Origin: Trichomonas vaginalis G3
Lineage: Eukaryota; Parabasalia; Trichomonadida; Trichomonadidae
Assembly (NCBI RefSeq): GCF_026262505.1
Contig: NC_067208.1
Location: forward strand, 9,867,962 to 9,931,961
Reading direction: 5' to 3'
Length of the DNA stretch: 64,000 nt
Made by a program: the position numbers and the translations under genes. The notes beneath the pieces are model-generated. The model had not been told where the DNA came from and ran no database searches. It was given only the letters and a program-made list of their open reading frames with translations. Position 1 is the stretch's first letter, and each line of letters starts with the position of its first letter. Shown here piece by piece: positions 51,443-60,960 of the stretch.

Positions 51443-51960
51443 TTTGACAAATTTTCGAAAAAATATTTTTATGGGGAAAAAAGATGTAAGATAATTTTAA
51501 TGTAATAAATTTTAGGAATAATTGGGAAATGTTGTGAACCGAAAAGTGACAGACGTATACATTGAAATGTTTTGGTTTCAGATCATGAAAAATCATTTTA
51601 ATTATATGCCGATGTTATTAAAATTTTAGCATTGAAAAAAGTGAAAAGTTAATTTCAATTGTTCTCAATTTGCAACGTGAAAATAAAAAAAATACCAATC
51701 ATTGATTTTATCAGAGATGTGCATACAAATATTACTACATATTAAGTTTTCGGCAGAATATTTGTAATTTAAAAAGATTTTAAGATAAAAATGATTGGAT
51801 AATCATAAAAATAGCTAATTTTTAAATCAACAGAATAACGGCAATAACATATATATTTTGTTCATTTAAAATTTATCAATCATAAATGCTTCTAAAAAAA
51901 ATTAATTTTTTGCATTTATTTTGATTAAAAATTTCTATATGGATCAAAATTCCAAACTAA
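51443..51960. other. AT-rich intergenic region, no gene seen
   Basis: Upstream region of the transporter gene; nothing recognised. Confidence 0.6.
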
Positions 51961-54137
51961 GTTTTATTTAGGGTTGTTAGATTCCCGACGATAGGTGTCT
52001 TGGAAGATTTGCCTGGTGTCATCATAGTGTCTTTAAATCAAAAATTTTATTTTGGAGTGAGTTTTATTGATTTTTCAATAAAAAACATTTCTAAAACAAG
52101 AAAATAAAACGATAAAATATTTATATTTTATATAAGGATCTTATATATTTAAAATAAATATCATTTTATTTTTTTCATTGGTGTCTGTCAAACCATAATA
52201 CACTATTCAAAAATTCAATGTGTCTTGCGGTTTCAAAAGACACCTTCAAATTGAACGATAGCACAGACACTATTGAATTTTACCCATTTTATTTAGTTTT
52301 TACCCTTTTTATTTTTAAGAATTAATGACTGAAACAGCCGTTTTGCTATGACCTCAATCACTTTTATTTATTATTTTAAATATTATTTAATTTTATTATT
52401 TGAATAGGCCAACTTATATTTGAGAAGCTCAATTTGAGACCACTTAATACATTGAAATATCATAAATATTGAAATATTAAAAAGTGTATTTCAAAATATT
52501 GAAATTATAAAAATTTATAATACTGAAATTGAGACAAATTAATAAATTCAATGTGTTTTTTTTTGAAATAACTCTCAAATATTATTTTTTTGTTTATTTA
52601 ATGATGAATAAATATGATTGCTTTAGTCAATCATAAAAACTAATTTCAGTTTAAAATAATGAAAGGATAATTTGATCGTTTTTTAAAATACAATTATTTT
52701 GATGATTTGCAAGAATCTTTGAAAAGAATATAATATAGGTTCTATTTTTGTAAAATTTATCCAAATCATGTATTACATAAATTACGATTAAAACAATGAA
52801 AGAACCAAAAAGTGTGTTTTGTGTTTTGTTGTTGCGTGTTGGATGCGGGATCCTGTTATTTCTGAAATCGACAAAAAATTTGGAAATATAATTTCCGAAA
52901 TCGAAATTATATTAATGTTTTTAATATTCTTATATCAAAAGGATTAAAGTTCATTAAGAGAAAAACAATTCTTCTTCTTCAATCTATTGGCGCATTTATT
53001 TCTACACGCCAATAAGGAAGGGAGATAATATCAAAAATGAGCTTTTTGAAGACACCATGGTGTCTTATAAATTTTCCTTCCTTATTGGCGTGTAGAAATA
53101 AATGCGCCAATAGATTGAAGAAGAAGAATTGTTTTTCTCTTAATGAACTTTAATCCTTTTGATATAAGAATATTAAAAACATTAATATAATTTCGATTTC
53201 GGAAATTATATTTCCAAATTTTTTGTCGATTTCAGAAATAACAGGATCCCGCATCCAACACGCAACAACAAAACACAAAACACACTTTTTGGTTCTTTCA
53301 TTGTTTTAATCGTAATTTATGTAATACATGATTTGGATAAATTTTACAAAAATAGAACCTATATTATATTCTTTTCAAAGATTCTTGCAAATCATCAAAA
53401 ATAATTGTATTTTAAAAAACGATCAAATTATCCTTTCATTATTTTAAACTGAAATTAGTTTTTATGATTGACTAAAGCAATCATATTTATTCATCATTAA
53501 ATAAACAAAAAAATAATATTTGAGAGTTATTTCAAAAAAAAACACATTGAATTTATTAATTTGTCTCAATTTCAGTATTATAAATTTTTATAATTTCAAT
53601 ATTTTGAAATACACTTTTTAATATTTCAATATTTATGATATTTCAATGTATTAAGTGGTCTCAAATTGAGCTTCTCAAATATAAGTTGGCCTATTCAAAT
53701 AATAAAATTAAATAATATTTAAAATAATAAATAAAAGTGATTGAGGTCATAGCAAAACGGCTGTTTCAGTCATTAATTCTTAAAAATAAAAAGGGTAAAA
53801 ACTAAATAAAATGGGTAAAATTCAATAGTGTCTGTGCTATCGTTCAATTTGAAGGTGTCTTTTGAAACCGCAAGACACATTGAATTTTTGAATAGTGTAT
53901 TATGGTTTGACAGACACCAATGAAAAAAATAAAATGATATTTATTTTAAATATATAAGATCCTTATATAAAATATAAATATTTTATCGTTTTATTTTCTT
54001 GTTTTAGAAATGTTTTTTATTGAAAAATCAATAAAACTCACTCCAAAATAAAATTTTTGATTTAAAGACACTATGATGACACCAGGCAAATCTTCCAAGA
54101 CACCTATCGTCGGGAATCTAACAACCCTAGTTTTATT
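51961..54137. mobile_element. Foldback transposon with 1054-bp arms and 8-bp target duplication
   Basis: Element 51969-54129. The left arm (51969-53022) and right arm (53076-54129) are reverse complements of equal length, 1054 bp, with few or no differences where I compared them. They flank a 53-bp spacer with its own palindrome (GACACCATGGTGTC, 53051-53064). Ends are TAGGGTTGTTAG... / ...CTAACAACCCTA. GTTTTATT occurs directly on both sides (51961-51968 and 54130-54137) as an 8-bp target duplication, as in hAT- or P-type transposons. No transposase ORF, so it would have to move in trans. Confidence 0.85.
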
Positions 54138-55869
54138 GATATCTGGCAAATATCTAAAATGTACTACAGGAAAAATTTGTAAAAGCGGAAATTTATTTAT
54201 CAATTACTATTTTTTGGAAATTTCATCTTAATAATGAATAGTTATATAAGACCAAAACAATTGCATTATAATTTATAATAATTTTATTAAATTAAATGGA
54301 TTGACTCTCTCTCATTCCATAACATGTGAAACCGATAGCATTCAACACACATTAATATTAGAATTCGTAGAATGAGTCATATTAGTAGTAAATATAGATA
54401 AAACAAGTTGCCTTAAAGAATTTCGATTAAGTAATTCGTAATTTATTCATGAATAGTATCTAAATACTTTAGAATTTTTGTTTCATGTTTGTAATATTAG
54501 GATAACACTTGGATATCCAAGCACTTCAAATACGATGCCATCTTGCATGCATTTCATCTGTTAACTCCTATGATGAAATGATGTAAGTTCGTAGATACTG
54601 CATAATTTTGCCTGATTCTTTTTGAAATACTTCATCGACTAGATTTCATTTTTACACGTTAACATTTAAATTACATTAATACTGATTTAATTGAAGTATT
54701 ATTACATTTTGAGAATAATGGCTTTCAGTAACAGCTTTATCCTTTTCATTTAATTTTCATTGAAAGGATATTTTCATTTTTGATAAAAGATATAAAATAG
54801 AGTGAATATCTAATACGAAAACTTGAATAGGGATCTATTTATAGAAATATTTGTTTAATTTTGCAAATTAAGGGGTATGGATGGAAAAGGGTTGAAAATG
54901 AACGTAGTATTCTCATTTGGATAAGTATTATTATGTTCAGTCCAACAATTTTTGTCTTTTTGTTCAAGTTTTAATCGGAAGATTCTTAGATCTTTTGATT
55001 TTAGATTATTTGCAAGCAGGATGGAATTGGATATAGTTGGAGAATCATTTATGACAAACGAAACGCAAAATGAAAAGACTTGGAGAAATTTGGAGAAATG
55101 TTTTTTGAACCAACTATTAATCGAAATAGAGTCACATTTGTAAACATATACCAGATCTCAACATACACATCATGATAAACCCATAATTATGAGAAAATGA
55201 CGAAAATTATTAATTTGACAGAATTTCGTTTAAAAATATATTGTTTTAAATAGTAAAACAATCGATGAATTTGTTTTATTTTCAATTTTGATCGTTTTTA
55301 TTTTTCATTTAAAATTTTAAGATAATACAGATTTGAGATGACATTGAAAATTTAATCGAATTAAATTTTTTTGGAAATGTACAAAAAAGGGAAGAATATC
55401 ATATAATATTATTAAATGATTTGATTGCATTTAAATACCATACCGCTATGATGGTGAAGTGAAATCAATTTGAATGAATCTGTCATCTATTCCCAAAAAT
55501 TTGAATGAAAACCATTTGAATGGATAATAAAATAATATAATGTCCTATTTATATTGCAGATTCGAAATAATTAAATATCATTCAATTTCAATCTGCTTTT
55601 CAATTTTCCTCGAAATATATATCATTAATTATCAATTCTGATTCATTTTCACACATGTCAAATTTTTTTTCATTGTTTTTTCCGATGATCTCACATTATT
55701 ACATCACAAAAATGTCTCAATGTAGAGTGAGATTTCGTTGTGAAATGTAAAAGATTTTTATTTCTGAATAAAACCCCTATATTTCACAGAATTATTTCAG
55801 TATTGTTAATCGTTTTTTACAATAATTTCAAATAGAAATCCTCACTTCACTTCTTCTTTCGTAAGAACA
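54138..55869. other. AT-rich intergenic region upstream of alanine dehydrogenase
   Basis: No gene recognised in 1.7 kb; a 63-codon frame at 54952 is probably chance. The last 30 bases hold two overlapping Inr-like TCACTTC boxes (55842 and 55847). Confidence 0.6.
55842..55853 (+). promoter_or_regulatory. Inr-like boxes (TCACTTC twice) of the alanine dehydrogenase gene
   Basis: TCACTTC at 55842 and again at 55847 fits the trichomonad Inr TCAYTWY, 17-28 nt before the ATG at 55870. Confidence 0.6.
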
Positions 55870-56976
55870 ATGAAGATTGGTATTCCAAAGGAAATCAAGG
55901 ATCATGAATTCCGTGTTGCCATTACACCATCCGGTGTCCAAGAATTCGTTGCCAATGGCCACGAAGTCTACATTGAGCACAACGCCGGTGTCGGAAGTGG
56001 CTTCCCAGATGAAATCTACGTATCCGTTGGTGCTAAAATCCTCCAAACAGCCAAGGAAATCTACGACATTGCTGATATGATCTACAAAGTCAAGGAACCA
56101 CTTGGCCCAGAATTAGAAATGATCCACGAAGGCCAGATCGTATTCACATACTTCCACTTCGCCTGCGATAAGGAATTAACAGAAGCAATGATCAAGTCAA
56201 AGTCTGTTTGCATTGCATTCGAAACAGTTCGTGGACCAGATGGCCGCTCTCTTCCACTTCTCGTTCCAATGTCACAGGTTGCTGGAAGAATGTCCGCTCA
56301 AGAAGGTGCTAGATTCCTCGAGAGACCACAAGGCGGAAAGGGAATTCTTCTCTCCGGCGTTCCAGGAGTTAAGCCAGCCAACGTTCTCGTTCTTGGTGCA
56401 GGCACAGTCGGCTATTTCGCCGCCCTTTCTCTTGCTGGCATGGGTGCAACAGTCACAATCACTGATGTCTCAATCCCACGTTTGAACCAAATCAGAGACT
56501 ACCTTCCAGCTAACGTCTCAACACTCTATAGCACAAGGTATAACATCGAGCAAGAACTTCCACACGCTGACTTAATCATCGGATGCGCTCTTGTTCCAGG
56601 CTCAAAGGCTCCACATCTTATCTCAAAGGACATGTTGAAGCTTATCAGAGACGGAACCGTCCTCATCGATGTCGCTATCGATCAGGGTGGCTGCTTCGAA
56701 TCATCTCATCCAACATCTCACACAGATCCAACCTTCATCTACGAAGGAAAGGTTCACTACTGTGTTGGCAACATCCCAGGTGCTGTTCCATTCACATCCA
56801 CACCAGCTCTTGCTAATGCAACAATGCCATACGCCCTCCAGATTGCTAATCTCGGCTGGGAGAAGGCTTGCAGAAATGACAAGGGACTTGCTCAAGGCCT
56901 TAACATCGTCAATGGAAAGGTTACATTCAAGGGAGTTGCTGATGCTTTCAACCTTCCATTCGAGCCATGGGCTTAA
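55870..56976 (+). CDS. ald: Alanine dehydrogenase
   Basis: NAD-dependent L-alanine dehydrogenase, interconverting pyruvate plus ammonium and L-alanine. 368 residues, full length for the bacterial-type enzyme. Family signature residues are in their canonical places: Arg15 (EFRVAI), Lys75 (YKVKEP), His96 (FTYFHFA), the Rossmann GAGTVGY (about 176-182) and IDVAIDQGG with Asp near 271. The C-terminus has the conserved HYCVGNIPGAVP and TPALANATMPYA. GC-richer, codon-biased coding relative to the AT-rich surroundings suggests high expression. The family is bacterial in distribution, so an origin by lateral transfer is likely, as proposed for several amino-acid enzymes of trichomonads. No organellar targeting peptide is seen, so cytosolic. 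Confidence 0.97.
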   Translation: MKIGIPKEIKDHEFRVAITPSGVQEFVANGHEVYIEHNAGVGSGFPDEIYVSVGAKILQTAKEIYDIADMIYKVKEPLGPELEMIHEGQIVFTYFHFACDKELTEAMIKSKSVCIAFETVRGPDGRSLPLLVPMSQVAGRMSAQEGARFLERPQGGKGILLSGVPGVKPANVLVLGAGTVGYFAALSLAGMGATVTITDVSIPRLNQIRDYLPANVSTLYSTRYNIEQELPHADLIIGCALVPGSKAPHLISKDMLKLIRDGTVLIDVAIDQGGCFESSHPTSHTDPTFIYEGKVHYCVGNIPGAVPFTSTPALANATMPYALQIANLGWEKACRNDKGLAQGLNIVNGKVTFKGVADAFNLPFEPWA

Positions 56977-57533
56977 GCTACACTTTTAGCTTTTTATATC
57001 CTAAAAACTCCTTAATTAGTCTTTTTTAACAAATAATCCTGATTTTATCATAATAATTTTGAAATTGAAGTTGAATTATACTGATTTTGATCAAGTTTTC
57101 ATTGTATCAAAATCCATTTGTAGCAATAACAGCTTTCTCCATTATATGACTAGGGTTTTATCAGAATTTAACTAATACATAATCAAAATTTGCTTCAAGA
57201 GAATTTTAATGTTATCCTTGGTTACTGAGATGAAATGAAATGCATTTTGGTATGATTGTCATGCATACTCATTGAATAATCTTTAATTAACTTTTGAATT
57301 TTCCTTATCTTCTCTATCTTGAACATCACTACTCTCAAAACTGAAGGATAAGCTTCTTTTAGCCCTAATATTACCTTAAAATTAATCAATTTCAACTCGA
57401 CAAATTAATGAAGGTAATTGGAATTTGGAAAATTTCAACTTTAATATTATGAACAGCTAAGATCTTCAAGGACATAAAATAAAATCAAAATAAAATATGT
57501 TTTAAACTATTATGAGATTATCATTTGGGTACC
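56977..57533. other. Intergenic region, no gene seen
   Basis: AT-rich. A TCATTTG box at 57521, shortly before the Gly-rich ATG at 57534, is a weak Inr candidate. Confidence 0.55.
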
Positions 57534-58690
57534 ATGATGCGATATTCACTTGAAAATAATACAGTACAAGGTGCAAATGTAAGTGTATCTGTAGAAGGAA
57601 ATAAATATTACTTTAATTACCCTTGTAAGGAATCACACATTTGCACAGACTATGTTATAGAATTACAAGCAGGTTTATACAAATTCCAACTATATGGAGC
57701 GAGTGGTGGAAGTCATGCAGGACAAACTTCATCATTTCGAAAACCAGACGGAAGTTGTATCTCAGATGATGTTGTTTCACGTGTTGGTGGCAACACAATT
57801 TGCAACAAAATTGATAGTAATGGCGAATCAGGCGGTTATGTCAAAGGTATCATATTGTTTCAAAGTGCAATCAAAATTTTTGCGACGATAGGTGGCAAAG
57901 GAATTTTTGGTCATAAGATAACAAAATATGGAACAGCCGATTGTTTTTATAAAGAAAATATGCAACCAGGTGGCTATGGTGGCGGTGGAAGCTCATCCAA
58001 CTATTATCAAGGAGAATCAACAGACGGAACAGGTAGGTATCGTGCTGAACCGTTGGGAAAAATTGAATACCCGAGGTTCAGCATACATATAAAAATGAAA
58101 GACTTAGAGCCTAGGGTTAAGCAGGAAGATAGAGGGTACATATGAGATTATCCTCAGTAACTCTCAGGCAAATCTGAGTTTTTGGTCAGATATATAAGAT
58201 TATTGTGAACGAAAAATTATCTAATATAGGCCTAATTGTCATGTGTGCATATAGACATATGTATATATTATATGTTTCTTGTGTTATTATAGGTTAAATC
58301 CATAGTTTGATATGTGAGATAAATTATATCTTAACACAGAAATCGTTTTTTTATATTATCACAGTAGATATAAGGGGTACTATATGAGTTATAATATATA
58401 TTATTAGGAATAAGTATATAGATCCAAAATAATGGGAATGCATAATTTATGGCGAACTCAAAACATTTATTTTTATATTATGAGGTTATAAAATTGTTTT
58501 ATTCATATATTATATGTGAACTGTACTATTGAAATGTGCTTAAAATAATTCTGCACGCGGAATCACAAAGCAAAACTTCGTAGCGAGCAACAGTTTGTGC
58601 AAGGACAGGGAATTTATATTTTTATCCTTACATAAACTTATAATGTGGTTAAAATGTTCGGTTTGCTCTCACTTTTGTTCCGCAATGTGA

Positions 58691-59000
58691 CATCGTGAAC
58701 AAAGTTTCCGATCTGAGTGCATATATGCAGGGTCTTTCCATGGCACCCTGCATACATGTACTCAGATCGGGAATATTGTCCACTTTTGTTCCACGATGTG
58801 ACATCGTGAACAAAGTTTCCGATCTGAGTGCATATATGCAGGGTCTTTCCATGGCACCCTGCATATATGTACTCAGATCGGGAATATTGCCACTTTTGTT
58901 CCACGATGTGACATCGTGAACAAAGTTTCCGATCTGAGTGCATATATGCAGGGTCTTTCCATGGCACCCTGCATACATGTACTCAGATAAGAAATTTGCT
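58691..59000. repeat. Three 111-bp palindromic tandem units
   Basis: Units begin at 58691, 58802 and 58912 (CATCGTGAACAAAG). Each is one long hairpin: outer arms CATCGTGAACAAAG / CTTTTGTTCCACGATG, inner arms CCGATCTGAGTGCAT...CAGGGT / ACCCTGCAT...ACTCAGATCGG, and a loop of about 11 nt (CTTTCCATGGC). ORFs on both strands here are repeat translations. Confidence 0.9.
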
Positions 59001-59013
59001 TAATTGTTTGACA

Positions 59014-59220
59014 TGAATGTCACATTCGAAAATCGTTTCTCGAAAGGAGTTTACAATTACAATATATTGTCCTATTGTATTGTAATTGTAAACTCCTTTC
59101 GAGAAAAGCTTTCACTTTGTGGCACGAATGTCACATTCGAAAATCGTTTCTCGAAAGGAGTTTACAATTACAATATATTGTCCTATTGTATTGTAATTGT
59201 AAACTCCTTAGTTCGATTCC
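59014..59220. repeat. Two 111-bp palindromic tandem units of different sequence
   Basis: AATGTCACATTCG at 59016 and 59127 begins units whose core is a hairpin with arms CTCGAAAGGAGTTTACAATT / AATTGTAAACTCCTTTCGAG and a short TATTGTCC-type loop. Same 111-bp period as the preceding array but unrelated sequence. The second unit is cut off near 59210. Confidence 0.9.
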
Positions 59221-59509
59221 TTCATTTTATTAAATTATAAATATACAATTCTTTCTAATCTTCCTTTTTCATAATTCATTTCTCATTTAAATTCTAAATA
59301 ATCTAACTCTACTAATCTAGATTTTTTCTAATATCAATTTTTCATATACAAACTCTTATTTTTTCTTTCAAAATTCCATTTTCCAATATTTTTTGAAAAT
59401 TTTACATAATTTTATATATATTTTATTCTATTATTATTACATAATAATATTATACATATTAATTGTTTTAATTTTTGAATGCATACGATAATTTTTAATT
59501 CAATTTTTA
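59221..59509. other. Very AT-rich linker inside the hairpin element
   Basis: Pyrimidine-rich then AT-only sequence with no hairpin of note; separates the 111-bp arrays from the GC-rich field. Confidence 0.6.
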
Positions 59510-60288
59510 AACGAATGTTTTGATGGGACGAGCTTACTGCTCATAGGCTCATCCCATCAAAACATTCCATTCAAAACTCTGGCCTTCATCGAGGCCAGAG
59601 CCAACAATTCATCCCCTCAGAGCCAAGTTCCTCGACGGTCGTCCTCATTAGGCCTGATCCGAGAGGAACTTGGCTTTGAACGAAAATCACAAGCTCTGGC
59701 CTCAGGAAAAGCCAGAGCTTCGCAAACAATCCTCGGGGCCGGCTTCCTCAAAGACCGCCCTGATTCGGGGCGGCCGGAGAGGAATCCAGTCCCGAGAGAA
59801 CGTCCATACGAAGCTCTGGCCTTTTCCGAGGCCAGAGCTTGTAAATACAATCCGCAGGGCCGAGTTTGAGGGAGATCGTCCACATCATTGGCGATCTCCT
59901 CTCTTCTCGGCCCTGAAAGACATGCAAATACAGGCTCTGGCCATAGCAAAGGCCAGGGCATGGCTTACATTCCCCAGGGCCGGCTTTCCCAAATGCCGCC
60001 CTTATCCCGGGCGGCAGGAGTGGAATCCGGCCCTGGGAAGTAGAAAATACGAAGCTCTGGCCCAAGCAAAGGCCAGAGCCTGCAAAATTCATCCTCAGGG
60101 CCGAGTTCTGCGATGATCGTCGATCATGTCGACGTCTCGCAGGAACTCGGCCCTGAAAGACATACAAATACAGGCTCTGGCCCAAGCAAAGGCCAGAGCC
60201 TCGCTTACAATCAAATTTGCCGAATCTCAGGAGATCGTTCAAATCACGGACGGTTTTCCCTGAGATTCGGCAAAATAAGTCAAATTAC
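59510..60288. repeat. GC-rich array: constant short hairpin alternating with variable long hairpins, 120-bp period
   Basis: A short hairpin CTCTGGCC-(8 nt)-GGCCAGAG starts at 59577, 59694, 59814, 59935, 60055 and 60175 (spacings 117, 120, 121, 120, 120). Between successive copies lies a longer hairpin of 50-60 nt. These alternate between two types: GGCCGGCTT... with a CCGCCC/GGGCGG core (59731, 59975) and GGGCCGAG... with a GATCGTC-type core (59857, 60092). Flanking linkers (GAAAGACATACAAATACAGG; ATACGAAG) recur every 240 bp. The first hairpin (59514-59565, GAATGTTTTGATGGGA) and the last (60217-60270, GCCGAATCTCAGG) are unrelated in sequence. Confidence 0.9.
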
Positions 60289-60960
60289 AGTTCTAGAAAG
60301 ACTAGAAGGGGGCCCTGACCTTGAGAAAGGACCCCCTTCCCGGTCTTTCTGGCGAACTTTGGTTCGCATTGCGAGTGTCTGCTGCGAATCCGGGGCTGAG
60401 CAGCAGACACTCGCAATCATATGTCGCGGCAAGTGCACCTGTGGTGCCAGAATGCACTTGCCGCGACAATTGCGAAATGCAAAGATGATGCCGGAAGGAG
60501 CGGCAATACTGGCAAAAGCCACTCCTTCCGACACCAGAAAGACTAGAAGGGGCCCTGACCTTGAGAAAGGACCCCCTTCTCGGCCTTTTTTGTTAAATTT
60601 AAGATATTTCAATTGCAAAATTATTTCAAAATTCATAATGGATAGTACCATACGAAGGTGCAAGTCATAGCAATGGTGCACCATCAATATGAGCCCCATT
60701 GCTATGACTTCACCTCGGGATAACCTCGATGGGAGGAAAAGTGGAGCAATTCGAAACATTGCTCCACTATACAAGTTCTTGTAAGGATAGGTATATAGTT
60801 ACCACATCCTTACAAGAACTGTTCCTCGCTTCGAGGTTTTGTCTTGTGATTGTGTGTGCTGTGCCATCCAATGGACAAACGGATAGCACAGCACACACAT
60901 ACTAGGCATGATAACCCTTCCCTATGAATTAGGACGCGATAGCCCTGACCTCACCCCGGG
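60289..60960. repeat. Series of unrelated perfect or near-perfect hairpins
   Basis: Successive stems, each of different sequence: GAAGGGGG/CCCCCTTC at 60303-60340 (repeated at 60545-60586); ATTGCGAGTGTCTGCTG with its complement near 60370-60418; TGTCGCGGCAAGTGCA with its complement near 60422-60468; CGGAAGGAG/CTCCTTCCG near 60492-60530; AAGTCATAGCAATGG/CCATTGCTATGACTT near 60661-60712; GTGGAGCAAT/ATTGCTCCAC near 60740-60766; AGTTCTTGTAAGGAT/ATCCTTACAAGAACT near 60773-60820; TGTGTGTGCTGTGCCATCC and a one-mismatch complement near 60851-60898. Loops are 7-30 nt. Confidence 0.85.

Noticed and set aside
51969-51985. Telomere-like TAGGGTT at the foldback ends
   Set aside because: Occurs once per arm end and is part of the inverted terminus, not a repeated telomeric array.
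51969-54129. Artefactual palindrome from a hairpin read
   Set aside because: Not fully excluded, but an 8-bp target duplication outside both arms would not be produced by a fold-back read, and the centre is a defined 53-bp spacer.
58638-58978. ORFs reading MPWKDPAYMHSDRKL and similar
   Set aside because: Translations of the 111-bp palindromic repeat, present in three frames and both strands.
59577-60288. CRISPR array (repeat-spacer spacing, palindromic repeats)
   Set aside because: The spacers are also palindromic and come in two recurring types, repeats are variable, the period (120 bp) is far too long, there are no cas genes and the context is eukaryotic.
59617-60774. ORFs of 110-185 codons inside the hairpin field on both strands
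   Set aside because: They arise because GC-rich palindromes lack stop codons; mirrored ORFs appear on opposite strands, and the translations are repeat-like with no domain.
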